In this document: positions 49,037 through 56,887 of the stretch, in pieces | How the letters are laid out: each line of letters starts with the position of its first letter | Position numbering within the stretch: position 1 is the first letter of the stretch | NCBI RefSeq assembly: GCF_902498785.1 | Contig: NZ_LR701493.1 | Span: forward strand, 357,459-421,458 | Length of the DNA stretch: 64,000 nt | Reading direction: 5' to 3' | Source: Sphingomonas sp. EC-HK361 | GTDB taxonomy: Bacteria; Pseudomonadota; Alphaproteobacteria; Sphingomonadales; Sphingomonadaceae | Made by a program: the position numbers and the translations under genes | The notes under the pieces: model-generated | What the model was told of the DNA's origin: nothing | Databases searched by the model: none | The model's input: only the letters and a program-made list of their open reading frames with translations

Positions 49037-49854
49037 GACGTCAATAGCGTGCGCAGCGCGTCATCCCGGTCGCGCGGCGGTGCCTGACCGAAGAACATCT
49101 CGAACGCCGCAGCCGCCTGACCGATCAGCATTTCGAGCCCGTCGACCACATCAAGACCGCGTGCGCGTGCGGCGGCGAGCAGCGGGGTTTCGAGCGGCGC
49201 GTAAACGATATCATAGACGACCGCGTCATCGGGCAGGGGGTCGAGGTCGATCGTCAGCGGCGGCTGGCCGGCCATGCCGAGAACGCTCGCATTGACGAGT
49301 AGCGCGGCCGGCGGAATCGGCGCGGTCAGGGGAAGCGCTTCGCCCTTCAGCCCGAACGACGCCAGCAGCGCCGCGCCCTTCAAAGGATTGCGATTGAGGA
49401 TCGTCACGCGGCCGACATCCATGCGAGCCAGCGCGAAGAGAATCGCGCGCGCCGCGCCGCCCGCACCGATCACGACGACGGGCGCCCCGTCGAGATCGAG
49501 GTCGGCAATCGGCGCGTAGAAGCCGGCGGCATCGGTGTTGGTGCCAACCAGCACCTCGCCCTCCGCGCGCACCACGCAGTTGATCGCGCCGATCGAGCCG
49601 CGCACATCACCGGGATCGGCGACATGGTCCAGCGCGGCGATCTTGTGCGGCACCGTGATATTGCATCCGCGCCAGGCCGGGTCCGCGCGACGATCGGCAA
49701 AATAGGCGGCGAGCCCGTCCGGCGTCACATGCACCGCGCGATACTCGGCATCGACCCCCAGCGCGTTCAGCCAGAAATTGTGGATGACCGGCGATTTCGA
49801 ATGCGCGATCGGATCGCCGATGACTTCGGCAAACGGCTTGTTCGGCGCGGTCAT
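49033..49854 (-). CDS. aroE: Shikimate dehydrogenase
   Basis: 273 aa from ATG 49854. [16 protein letters not shown] is the shikimate-binding site, [11 protein letters not shown] contains the catalytic Lys, GTNTDAAGF and [15 protein letters not shown] form the NADP-binding part. It reduces dehydroshikimate in aromatic amino acid synthesis. The ATG overlaps the maf stop (four bases). Confidence 0.96.
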   Translation of the reverse strand: MTAPNKPFAEVIGDPIAHSKSPVIHNFWLNALGVDAEYRAVHVTPDGLAAYFADRRADPAWRGCNITVPHKIAALDHVADPGDVRGSIGAINCVVRAEGEVLVGTNTDAAGFYAPIADLDLDGAPVVVIGAGGAARAILFALARMDVGRVTILNRNPLKGAALLASFGLKGEALPLTAPIPPAALLVNASVLGMAGQPPLTIDLDPLPDDAVVYDIVYAPLETPLLAAARARGLDVVDGLEMLIGQAAAAFEMFFGQAPPRDRDDALRTLLTS

Positions 49855-50465
49855 GCGGGCAGGATCTTTCGCGTCCGGAGATATTCGAGCACGGGAAGCA
49901 GCGGCATGCCGAGCACGGTGAACTGGCTGCCGTCGATCCGCGTGAACAGCTGTGCGCCCGGTCCCTCGATCCGGTAGCAGCCGACGCACCCTGCGATCGC
50001 CGGCCATTCGAGATCGAGATAGCGCGCGATGAACGCGTTCGAGAGCGGACGGACGTGCATCCGCGCGCGATCGACATGCCGCCAGACGGCACGACCGCCT
50101 TCCGCAACGACCGCAGCGCTCACGAGATCGTGATGACGCCCGCTCATCCGCCGCAGGTGGTCCGCTGCCTCCGCACGGTCGCGCGGCTTGTCGAGGATGC
50201 TGCCATCGTCAAGTACCGCAAGCGAATCCGAACCCAGCACCAGGGCGTCGGCGTGCAGCGCGGAAACCTTGATCGCCTTCAATTCCGCCAGCGCGTCGGC
50301 CAGATCGCGCGGGCGTGCGGAATCGAACGATGCCTTGACGCCAGCTTCATCGACGTGCCCGGGAACAGCCTGATACGCCACGCCCGCCGCGTCGAGCATC
50401 GCGCGGCGTGACGCGCTTTGCGACGCGAGGATCAGTCGAGAAGCGGCGGGATCGTTCAAGGTCAC
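49851..50465 (-). CDS. Maf-family nucleotide pyrophosphatase
   Basis: 204 aa from GTG 50465. SRLILASQSASRRAMLDAAG and LVLGSDSLAVLDD match Maf/YhdE/YceF-type NTP pyrophosphatases that act on non-canonical or modified nucleotides. GTG 50465 is preceded by GGGGAAG and overlaps the ppsR stop by four bases, which favours it over the longer frame. Confidence 0.92.
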   Translation of the reverse strand: MTLNDPAASRLILASQSASRRAMLDAAGVAYQAVPGHVDEAGVKASFDSARPRDLADALAELKAIKVSALHADALVLGSDSLAVLDDGSILDKPRDRAEAADHLRRMSGRHHDLVSAAVVAEGGRAVWRHVDRARMHVRPLSNAFIARYLDLEWPAIAGCVGCYRIEGPGAQLFTRIDGSQFTVLGMPLLPVLEYLRTRKILPA

Positions 50466-51295
50466 AAGTCTTCCCCGCGCGACGCGCCGCGACGTTCGTT
50501 GCACAGCGCGATGACCGCGGCGGCGGTTTCCTCGATCGAGCGCCTCGTCACATCGATGACCGGCCAGCCATGATCCGCGAACATCCGCCGCGCGAAGGCA
50601 ATCTCGCTCGCGACCGCCTCCTGGTTCACATAATCGGTTTCAGCTGCCTGATTGAGCGAGAGCAGCCGGTTGCGTCGGACCTGGATCAGCCGGTCCGCGC
50701 TCGTCGTCAGCCCGACGATCAGCGGATTGGCGAGGCTGTAGAGCGACGTCGGCGGCGGGCTTTCGACCACAATCGGGATGTTCGCGACCTTGTAACCGCG
50801 ATTGGCGAGGTAAATCGAGGTCGGCGTCTTCGATGACCGGCTGACCCCCGCGAGAACGATGTCCGCTTCCTCCCAGTCTTCGTGCGCGATGCCGTCGTCA
50901 TGCGCGATGGTGAACTGGATCGCATCGACCCGCGCGAAATAGGCGGCATCAAGGACGTGCTGGCGCCCGGGGCGAGCCTTAGCCTGCTGACCCAGCATCG
51001 ACGACAGCGCATCGTTGACGGAATCCAGCGGCGCGACCGTCGGCAGGCCCAGCGCTGCGCACCGTTGCTCCAGCGCACGTCGGGTCGACGAGTTGACCAA
51101 CGTGAAGATCACGAGTCCCGGATTCTGCGCGATTTCCTGCAGGATGCGATCCAGATGCGCCTCGGTGCGCACCATCGGCCAGAAATGCCGGACGGTCTCG
51201 ACATCGTCATATTGCGCGAGCGCCGCCTTTGCGATGTTCTCCAGCGTCTCGCCGGTCGAGTCCGACAGGAGGTGCAAATGGAGGCGCGTCGCCAT
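50462..51295 (-). CDS. ppsR: PEP synthase / pyruvate phosphate dikinase regulatory protein (DUF299)
   Basis: 277 aa from ATG 51295. HLLSDSTGETLENIAKAAL at the N-terminus and the P-loop-like GVSRSSKTPTSIYLANRGYKVANIPIV are the DUF299 signature. These bifunctional kinase/pyrophosphorylases switch PEP synthase or pyruvate phosphate dikinase off and on; which target applies here is not visible. It is the gene nearest to oriC on its left side and starts the ppsR-maf-aroE-coaE-dnaQ group. Confidence 0.93.
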   Translation of the reverse strand: MATRLHLHLLSDSTGETLENIAKAALAQYDDVETVRHFWPMVRTEAHLDRILQEIAQNPGLVIFTLVNSSTRRALEQRCAALGLPTVAPLDSVNDALSSMLGQQAKARPGRQHVLDAAYFARVDAIQFTIAHDDGIAHEDWEEADIVLAGVSRSSKTPTSIYLANRGYKVANIPIVVESPPPTSLYSLANPLIVGLTTSADRLIQVRRNRLLSLNQAAETDYVNQEAVASEIAFARRMFADHGWPVIDVTRRSIEETAAAVIALCNERRGASRGEDL

Positions 51296-51309
51296 CAGCG
51301 GGATCGATC

Positions 51310-51318
51310 TGTGGACAA
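51310..51318 (-). promoter_or_regulatory. DnaA box (near-consensus)
   Basis: TGTGGACAA on the plus strand, i.e. TTGTCCACA on the minus strand, one mismatch to TTATCCACA. Confidence 0.65.
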
Positions 51319-51388
51319 GATGGGGACGAGCGCTAGCGCAACTCGCAACCGCGGCCAAGCGCAGCGCCGCCGGTGGATCATCCGCGAT

Positions 51389-51397
51389 CTGTCCACA
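51389..51397 (+). promoter_or_regulatory. DnaA box (weak)
   Basis: CTGTCCACA, two mismatches to TTATCCACA. Confidence 0.5.
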
Positions 51398-51431
51398 AAG
51401 TCGTCAACGCCCACCGGGTTCCTGCACAGGC

Positions 51432-51440
51432 TGTGGATAA
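51432..51440 (-). promoter_or_regulatory. DnaA box (perfect consensus)
   Basis: TGTGGATAA on the plus strand is TTATCCACA on the minus strand, the exact consensus. Confidence 0.75.
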
Positions 51441-51559
51441 CGGGGATGCCCGACGCGAATCCCAAGGGAATCGTCAGCACGCATACGTCAAGCTGTTGGC
51501 ATTTCCGGGATGGCCGCATAATCCCGGTCACCAACGCGACTACTACCGCAACAGCTTCT

Positions 51560-51574
51560 TTAAGATTCTCTTCA
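51560..51574 (+). promoter_or_regulatory. CtrA-like binding motif at oriC right edge
   Basis: TTAA (51560-51563), seven bases, then TTCA (51571-51574): one mismatch to the CtrA box TTAA-N7-TTAA. In Caulobacter CtrA binds oriC and represses initiation. Single site, one mismatch, so tentative. Confidence 0.35.
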
Positions 51575-51594
51575 TCAGTAGAAGGACGCCCGCG

Positions 51595-52617
51595 CTGACC
51601 AAGCCCCTGCTCGCAACGCTGAAGGGTCAGCGCCAGTCGGTGCCGCCAATGTGGCTCATGCGGCAGGCGGGGCGCTATCTGCCCGAATATCGTGCTCTCA
51701 GGGCGGAGAAGGGCGGGTTTCTTTCGCTCGCGACCGACCCCGAAGCTGCGGCGGAAGTGACGCTTCAGCCGATCCGGCGCTTCGGATTCGACGGCGCGAT
51801 CCTGTTCAGCGATATCCTGATGGTGCCCTGGGCGCTTGGCCAGGACCTGAGTTTCGGGGTGGGAGAAGGCCCGCGACTGGAGCCGGCGCTCGTCGATCAT
51901 GCGCTGGTGGCGCTTCAGAGCGTCCCTGAGAGGCTAGAACCTGTCTATGCGACCGTCAGGACTGTCGCGGCGGCTTTGCCCCCCGAAACGACCTTTCTGG
52001 GCTTTGCCGGCTCCCCCTGGACCGTCGCGACCTATATGGTGGCCGGACAAGGCAGCCGCGATCAGGCCGAGACTCGGCGCTACGCCTATCGCGATCCCGG
52101 GGCGTTCGGCGCGATCGTCGATGCTATCACCCGGATGACGACCGACTATCTTTCCGCGCAGATCGAGGCGGGCGTGGAGGCGGTGCAGCTGTTCGACAGC
52201 TGGGCGGGGAGCCTCAGCCCGGCACAATTCGAACGCTGGGTCATCGCGCCGAACGCCGCGATCGTTGCGGGGGTAAAGGCGCGGCACCCGGAGGCGGTCG
52301 TCATCGGCTTTCCCAAGGGCGCCGGCGGGAAGCTCCCCGCCTATGCGCGCGAAACGGGGGTCGATGCGCTGGGGCTGGACGAGACGGTCGATCCCGAATG
52401 GGCGGCCGCCTCGATCCCGGCGGCGATGCCGGTGCAGGGCAATCTCGATCCGCTGGCGCTCATCACCGGCGGCGAAACGCTCGATGCCGCGATCGATCGT
52501 ATCCTTGCAGCCTTCGCCGACCGGCCGCACGTCTTCAATCTCGGCCACGGCATCCTTCAGGACACGCCCATCGCGCATGTCGAGCAACTGATCGCGCGGG
52601 TGAGGGGAACGGCATGA
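51595..52617 (+). CDS. hemE: Uroporphyrinogen decarboxylase (probable CTG start)
   Basis: 340 aa from CTG 51595. PPMWLMRQAGRYLPEYRALR at the N-terminus, GAILFSDILMVPWALG, GFAGSPWTVATYM and VQLFDSWAG are HemE signatures. It converts uroporphyrinogen III to coproporphyrinogen III in haem synthesis. No ATG, GTG or TTG lies at a family-like position: the next upstream candidates are TTG and GTG far inside oriC. GAAGGA (51581-51586) is 8 bases before CTG-ACC-AAG, which would give MTKPLLATLKGQ, the expected N-terminus. Its stop overlaps hemJ (ATGA). Confidence 0.95.
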   Translation: MTKPLLATLKGQRQSVPPMWLMRQAGRYLPEYRALRAEKGGFLSLATDPEAAAEVTLQPIRRFGFDGAILFSDILMVPWALGQDLSFGVGEGPRLEPALVDHALVALQSVPERLEPVYATVRTVAAALPPETTFLGFAGSPWTVATYMVAGQGSRDQAETRRYAYRDPGAFGAIVDAITRMTTDYLSAQIEAGVEAVQLFDSWAGSLSPAQFERWVIAPNAAIVAGVKARHPEAVVIGFPKGAGGKLPAYARETGVDALGLDETVDPEWAAASIPAAMPVQGNLDPLALITGGETLDAAIDRILAAFADRPHVFNLGHGILQDTPIAHVEQLIARVRGTA

Positions 52618-53069
52618 TCATCGATCTTGGTGCGGCCTACCCGTGGGTGAAGGCGGCGCATGTCGTCTTCGTGATCTTCTGGATGGCGGGGCTGTTCATG
52701 CTGCCGCGTTACCTCGTCTATCATCAGGAGGCGCTGGGCGACGGCGCGCAGGAGGCGCTGTGGGTCGAGCGCGAGGCGAAGCTCCGCCAGATGATCCTCA
52801 CCCCGTCGATGATCGCGGTTTGGGTGCTGGGGCTGCTGCTCGCTGCCAATCTCGGGCTGTTCAGCGGCGGTGCGGGCCTGGGATGGCTGCATGCCAAGCT
52901 GACGATCGTCGTGCTGCTATCCGCCTATCATGGCTGGGCGGTGGGGTATGGCAGGCGGCTCGGCAAGGGGGTGGCGCGGCTGACCAACCGGCAGTTGCGG
53001 ATGGCCAACGAGCTCCCCGCGCTCGCTACCGTTCTCATCGTCGTGCTGGTGATCGCCAAGCCCTTCTGA
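52614..53069 (+). CDS. hemJ: Protoporphyrinogen IX oxidase HemJ (CopD-like membrane protein)
   Basis: 151 aa with about four membrane segments. Conserved residues His16 in WVKAAHVVFVIFWMAGLF and Lys95 in WLHAKLTIV match HemJ, and ARLTNRQLRMANELPAL precedes the last helix. It oxidises protoporphyrinogen IX in haem synthesis, two steps after the pathway of the adjacent hemE. The ATG overlaps the hemE stop, so the pair is co-translated. Confidence 0.9.
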   Translation: MIIDLGAAYPWVKAAHVVFVIFWMAGLFMLPRYLVYHQEALGDGAQEALWVEREAKLRQMILTPSMIAVWVLGLLLAANLGLFSGGAGLGWLHAKLTIVVLLSAYHGWAVGYGRRLGKGVARLTNRQLRMANELPALATVLIVVLVIAKPF

Positions 53070-53074
53070 TCCGC

Positions 53075-53103
53075 TTGACTTGAACGCGGCCGAATCCTAG
53101 ATT
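53075..53103 (+). promoter_or_regulatory. Sigma-70-like promoter of rho
   Basis: TTGACT (53075-53080), 17-base spacer, TAGATT (53098-53103). Predicted start near 53110 leaves a ~110-base leader before the rho ATG. Confidence 0.6.
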
Positions 53104-53219
53104 CGAGGCTACCGGGAACCGGCGTCCGCCGTGCGTCTCGCGTATCCCCTCCAGCTTCGTCAGTCGCGTTCCACCGCCGGCCGAGCTTCCCCCACGACCG
53201 ATCCATTCGGAAAAAACAC

Positions 53220-54476
53220 ATGCATCTCAAAGATTTGAAAAAGAAGACTCCCGCGGAGCTCGTCCAGCTGGCCGAGGAATTGGGGGTCGAAGGCGCGTCG
53301 ACGCTGCGCAAGCAGGACCTCATGTTCGCGATCCTGAAGGTCCAGGCCGAGAATGGCGAGCAGATCATGGGCGAGGGCACCATCGAGGTGCTCCAGGACG
53401 GCTTCGGCTTCCTCCGTAGCCCCCAGGCAAACTACCTTGCCGGCCCCGACGACATCTATATTTCGCCCAATCAGGTCCGCAAATTCGGGCTGCGCACCGG
53501 TGATACCGTCGAGGGCGAGATCCGCGGTCCCAAGGACGGCGAGCGCTATTTCGCGCTGACCAAGCTCATCAGCGTCAATTTCGACGATCCCGATGCGGTG
53601 CGCCACCGCGTCAACTTCGACAACCTCACGCCGCTCTATCCCGAGGAGCGGCTGAAGCTCGAGATCGAAGACCCGACGATCAAGGACAAGACGGGCCGCG
53701 TGCTCGACGTCGTCGCGCCGCTCGGCAAGGGCCAGCGCTGCCTGATCGTCGCGCCGCCGCGGGTCGGCAAGACGGTGATGATGCAGAATGTCGCGCGCGC
53801 GATCAGCGTCAATCATCCCGAGGTCTACCTCATCGTGCTGCTGATCGACGAGCGGCCCGAGGAAGTCACCGACATGCAGCGCACGGTGAACGGCGAGGTC
53901 GTCTCCTCGACCTTTGACGAGCCGGCGACGCGCCACGTGCAAGTCGCAGAAATGGTGATCGAAAAAGCCAAACGCCTGGTCGAGCACAAGAAGGACGTGG
54001 TGATCCTGCTCGACAATATCACGCGCCTTGGCCGGGCCTACAACACGGTGGTGCCATCGTCGGGCAAGGTGCTGACCGGCGGCGTCGACGCGAATGCGCT
54101 CCAGCGGCCGAAGCGCTTCTTCGGTGCAGCGCGCAATATCGAGGAAGGCGGGAGCCTCACGATCATCTCGACCTCGCTGATCGACACCGGCAGCCGCATG
54201 GACGAAGTGATCTTCGAAGAGTTCAAGGGCACCGGCAACGCCGAGATCGTGCTCGACCGCAAGGTGGCCGACAAGCGCGTCTTCCCGGCGATCGACATCG
54301 GCAAGTCGGGGACCCGCAAGGAGGAGCTGCTCGTCGAGAAGGGGCAGCTCAGCAAGATGTGGGTCCTGCGCCGCATCCTCATGCAGATGGGCACCGTCGA
54401 TGCGATGGAATTCCTGCTCGACAAGATGAAGGATTCGAAGACGAATTCGGACTTCTTCGACAGCATGAATCAGTAA
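53220..54476 (+). CDS. rho: Transcription termination factor Rho
   Basis: 418 aa, normal size, with no large insertion. N-terminal helix bundle ([20 protein letters not shown]), RNA-binding cold-shock-like domain [23 protein letters not shown], Walker [12 protein letters not shown] (about 176-186), [16 protein letters not shown]-loop [20 protein letters not shown] and R-loop-containing [13 protein letters not shown] hexameric RNA helicase that ends transcription. The long leader could support autoregulation, as known for E. coli rho; that is inference. Confidence 0.97.
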   Translation: MHLKDLKKKTPAELVQLAEELGVEGASTLRKQDLMFAILKVQAENGEQIMGEGTIEVLQDGFGFLRSPQANYLAGPDDIYISPNQVRKFGLRTGDTVEGEIRGPKDGERYFALTKLISVNFDDPDAVRHRVNFDNLTPLYPEERLKLEIEDPTIKDKTGRVLDVVAPLGKGQRCLIVAPPRVGKTVMMQNVARAISVNHPEVYLIVLLIDERPEEVTDMQRTVNGEVVSSTFDEPATRHVQVAEMVIEKAKRLVEHKKDVVILLDNITRLGRAYNTVVPSSGKVLTGGVDANALQRPKRFFGAARNIEEGGSLTIISTSLIDTGSRMDEVIFEEFKGTGNAEIVLDRKVADKRVFPAIDIGKSGTRKEELLVEKGQLSKMWVLRRILMQMGTVDAMEFLLDKMKDSKTNSDFFDSMNQ

Positions 54477-54486
54477 CCGAGCACGG

Positions 54487-54507
54487 CCCGCTGCATGCTG
54501 CAGCGGG
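54487..54507 (+). other. Perfect hairpin just after rho
   Basis: CCCGCTGCA (54487-54495) and TGCAGCGGG (54499-54507) pair around TGC. It lies 10 bases after the rho stop, ahead of the intrinsic terminator. No T-run. Confidence 0.5.
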
Positions 54508-54552
54508 ACTCGTGCCGGTTCGGCCGGTGGGCGCAAGCCCGTCCGACGTGAA

Positions 54553-54582
54553 GGCGCGGGCTATGCCCGCGCCGTTTTTCTT
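54553..54582 (+). terminator. Intrinsic terminator of rho
   Basis: GGCGCGGGC (54553-54561) and GCCCGCGCC (54565-54573) pair perfectly around TAT, followed by GTTTTTCTT. Rho's own message therefore appears to end without Rho. Confidence 0.88.
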
Positions 54583-54652
54583 GTATCCCATTGAGCCAAA
54601 CCAGGCGGCGATCGTTCCGTATTGGTCCGTTCACGAACTCCGGGAGTCGTTC

Positions 54653-55378
54653 TTGAGCATCATCGCGCTTCTTGCCCAGGCTGTCCAAGGTCCGGGGTCG
54701 CCAGCGGAAATCTGGCAGCATATCGTTGCCGACTTTTCGAACATCACCGAACCTGCGGCGCTCGCGGCGTTCGGATCGGTGCTGATGATCGACCTCGTCC
54801 TCGCTGGCGACAACGCGATCGTCGTCGGCGCGCTGGCAGCGGGGTTGCCCGCCGAGCAGCGCAAGAAGGTCATTCTGATCGGGATCGGCGCGGCGCTGGT
54901 GCTGCGCATCCTCTTCGCGCTGATCGTCACCTGGCTCATGGGGATCGTCGGACTCATCTTTGCCGGCGGGCTTCTGCTGCTGTGGGTCAGCTGGAAATTC
55001 TGGCGCGAAATCCGGCATTCGGCCGCCAATGTCGGCTCGGACGAGATCGCCGGTGACGAGCATTCGGGCCTGACCCCTGCGAAGAGCTTCGCTGGTGCCG
55101 CATGGGCAGTCGCGGTCGCCGATGTGTCGATGAGTCTCGACAATGTGCTCGCCGTCGCAGGTGCCGCGCGCGAACATCCCGGCATCCTCGTCGTCGGGCT
55201 GCTCCTATCGGTCGCGCTGATGGGGTTGGCCGCGAATTTTATCGCGCGGATCATCGATCGATACCGATGGATCGCGTATCTCGGCCTAGCCGTCATCCTG
55301 CTCGTCGCGGGCAAGATGATCTATGAAGGCTGGGTCGGCACCGGCGAGACGCAGGGCATCATCACGCTGTTTACATGA
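54653..55378 (+). CDS. TerC-family integral membrane protein
   Basis: 241 aa from TTG 54653. Family motifs DLVLAGDNAIVVGALAAGLP and VSMSLDNVLAVAGAA carry the conserved Asp/Asn pairs, with about seven membrane segments. TerC-family proteins (YjbE/Alx type) are linked to metal (Mn) handling. TTG 54653 follows CGGGAG at good spacing. The frame is open to ATG 54563, but that lies inside the rho terminator hairpin, so transcript starts should exclude it. It is transcribed separately from rho. Confidence 0.87.
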   Translation: MSIIALLAQAVQGPGSPAEIWQHIVADFSNITEPAALAAFGSVLMIDLVLAGDNAIVVGALAAGLPAEQRKKVILIGIGAALVLRILFALIVTWLMGIVGLIFAGGLLLLWVSWKFWREIRHSAANVGSDEIAGDEHSGLTPAKSFAGAAWAVAVADVSMSLDNVLAVAGAAREHPGILVVGLLLSVALMGLAANFIARIIDRYRWIAYLGLAVILLVAGKMIYEGWVGTGETQGIITLFT

Positions 55379-55380
55379 CG

Positions 55381-55418
55381 AAAAAGGCCTGCCGCGCCGA
55401 CAAATGGCGTGGCAGGCC
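55381..55418 (-). terminator. Intrinsic terminator of the dienelactone hydrolase unit (minus strand)
   Basis: Arms 55386-55398 (GGCCTGCCGCGCC) and 55406-55418 (GGCGTGGCAGGCC) pair with one G-T; five A (55381-55385) become T on the minus strand after the hairpin. It lies between the convergent terC and dienelactone hydrolase genes. Confidence 0.85.
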
Positions 55419-55425
55419 GTCGCGG

Positions 55426-56127
55426 TTATCCCAGATGGCTGGCGAAGAACGCCGCCGTCCGCTCGTCCGCACGCTTCGCGGCTTCATCCGAACGCCGCTC
55501 ACCGAATTCGGTCGCGAAGCCGTGATCCTCGCCCGGATAATCATAGAGGGTGATCTTGGGATGATCGTCGAGCCCGGCATGCATCGCAGCCTGCGCTGTC
55601 TTGTCGACGAAGTGATCTTCCTGGGGAATGTGGAGAAGAACCGGGCGGGCGATCGCGTGCTTCTCGCCGAGCAGGCCGTCGATGCCGACGCCGTAATAAC
55701 CGACGCTTGCATCGATATCGGTACGCGTCGCGGTCATGAAGGCGAGGCGTCCACCCAGGCAATATCCCACCGCGCCAACCTTTGCGTCGTCACCGAGAAG
55801 CCTTCGCGCCGCGTGAATCGTCGCCTCGATATCCTGGATACCCTGATTCTGGTCGAACTCCCCCATCAGCCCCAGCGCTTCCTGCATCTCGGCCTCGATG
55901 TCCGGATCGAGCTCGATCCCGGGGCGCAGGCGCCAGAAGAGATCGGGGGCGAGCGCGAGGTAGCCCGCCTCTGCCAGCGTATCGCATTTGCGGCGGATGC
56001 CTGCGTTCACGCCGAAGATTTCCTGGATGACGATGATCGCTGCTCTGGGGGTGGCTTCGGGGTCGGCGCGGTATGCGGGGAAGGTTGCGGCCCCGTCCAG
56101 CGTCGGCACATCGATCATCGTCGTCAT
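55426..56127 (-). CDS. Dienelactone hydrolase family protein
   Basis: 233 aa alpha/beta-hydrolase. The nucleophile lies in GAVGYCLGGRLAF (Cys122), with LLHIPQEDHFVD and YDYPGEDHGFATEF giving the acid and His. Dienelactone hydrolases open lactone rings in aromatic degradation, but the family is broad and the substrate here is not known. Its ATG shares a base with the stop of the alkyltransferase gene (TGATG), so they are co-translated on the minus strand, against the direction of surrounding origin-right genes. Confidence 0.9.
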   Translation of the reverse strand: MTTMIDVPTLDGAATFPAYRADPEATPRAAIIVIQEIFGVNAGIRRKCDTLAEAGYLALAPDLFWRLRPGIELDPDIEAEMQEALGLMGEFDQNQGIQDIEATIHAARRLLGDDAKVGAVGYCLGGRLAFMTATRTDIDASVGYYGVGIDGLLGEKHAIARPVLLHIPQEDHFVDKTAQAAMHAGLDDHPKITLYDYPGEDHGFATEFGERRSDEAAKRADERTAAFFASHLG

Positions 56128-56594
56128 CAGTCTCTCCGGTAGCGAAGCTCGTGAGCGAGCAGCCATTGTTTCGTCGAAACGCCGTGACCGGCCGAATAGT
56201 GCCCGATTCCGTTGGTCGCGAGCACGCGGTGGCAGGGAATCACGATCGGAAAAGGGTTGCGCGCGCAGGCCTGACCGATCGCACGCGGGCTGGAGGCGAT
56301 GCGGCGTGCAAGCGCGCCGTAGCTTTGCGTCTCGCCATAAGGAATGGCGATCATCCCGTCGCGTAGTGCCTGACCGCGTGGGGTTGCGGCAGGTGTCAGG
56401 GGCAGGTCGAAGAGTTGACGGTCCCAGGCGAACCATTGGCGAAGCTGTGCGATAGCGGCCACGACCGCCTTGGCCGAGCCGGCGTGTGGCGACCCCTCCG
56501 CACCGATCGAAATCGACAGGACGCGGTCGTCATCCCCGGTGACGCTGACGATCCCGACGGGCGTTGCGATTGCGGCACGATCACGGGCATACAT
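56127..56594 (-). CDS. Methylated-DNA--[protein]-cysteine S-methyltransferase (second copy)
   Basis: 155 aa from ATG 56594. IPYGETQSYGALARRI, RAIGQACARNPFPIVIPCHRV (active Cys in PCHRV) and GHGVSTKQWLLAHE are O6-alkylguanine transferase features. It differs clearly from the copy at 12949-13443 (for example GQACARNPFP instead of GAANGRNPIS). It is translationally linked to the dienelactone hydrolase gene. Confidence 0.9.
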   Translation of the reverse strand: MYARDRAAIATPVGIVSVTGDDDRVLSISIGAEGSPHAGSAKAVVAAIAQLRQWFAWDRQLFDLPLTPAATPRGQALRDGMIAIPYGETQSYGALARRIASSPRAIGQACARNPFPIVIPCHRVLATNGIGHYSAGHGVSTKQWLLAHELRYRRD

Positions 56595-56644
56595 ACGCCG
56601 AATACTGCCTCCGGTGGTCGGCGGGCTCAAGCGGAGACGCGCGT

Positions 56645-56878
56645 GTGAAGATCAATGTCGAGGTGGATTGTACTCCCGAAGAAGCACGGCGTTTCATGGG
56701 ACTTCCCGATCTTTCGCCGCTCCATGCGCGCTATATCGAGAAGATGGGCGACATGATGGACGGCAGCGTGCAGCCCGAGATGGTCGAGGCGATGATGAAG
56801 GGCTGGGCGCCGATGGGCGAGGCTGGCATGACCTTCTGGCGCCAGTTGTTCGAGGCCGGCGGCAAGCCGGGCGGCTGA
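56645..56878 (+). CDS. DUF6489 family small protein
   Basis: 77 aa from GTG 56645. VKINVEVDCTPEEARRFMGLPDLSPLHARYIEKM is the sphingomonad DUF6489 layout as I recall it, followed by a helix-rich acidic part and WRQLFEAGGK. GTG follows GGAGACGC. mnmE starts 10 bases after its stop, so they may share a transcript. Function unknown. Confidence 0.75.
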   Translation: MKINVEVDCTPEEARRFMGLPDLSPLHARYIEKMGDMMDGSVQPEMVEAMMKGWAPMGEAGMTFWRQLFEAGGKPGG

Positions 56879-56887
56879 GCGGCGCAA

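Larger units (their letters stand above)
51296..51594. other. Putative chromosomal replication origin (oriC)
   Basis: The ~300-base gap between divergent ppsR and hemE holds three DnaA-box-like sites (one perfect TTATCCACA), an AT-richer right part (51541-51590) and a CtrA-like motif. Nearly all genes to its left read leftward and to its right rightward, as expected around an origin. In Caulobacter oriC is also beside hemE, and rho, mnmE, mnmG, rsmG and parAB follow within 11 kb, as is typical of origin regions. Unproven by experiment. Confidence 0.8.

Noticed and set aside
51373-51594. GTG-initiated 74-residue extension of HemE
   Set aside because: Would translate oriC; extra residues lack similarity and the ribosome site fits CTG 51595.
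54563-54652. ATG start of TerC within the rho terminator
   Set aside because: Start lies inside the 9-bp terminator stem, and TTG 54653 has a ribosome site.
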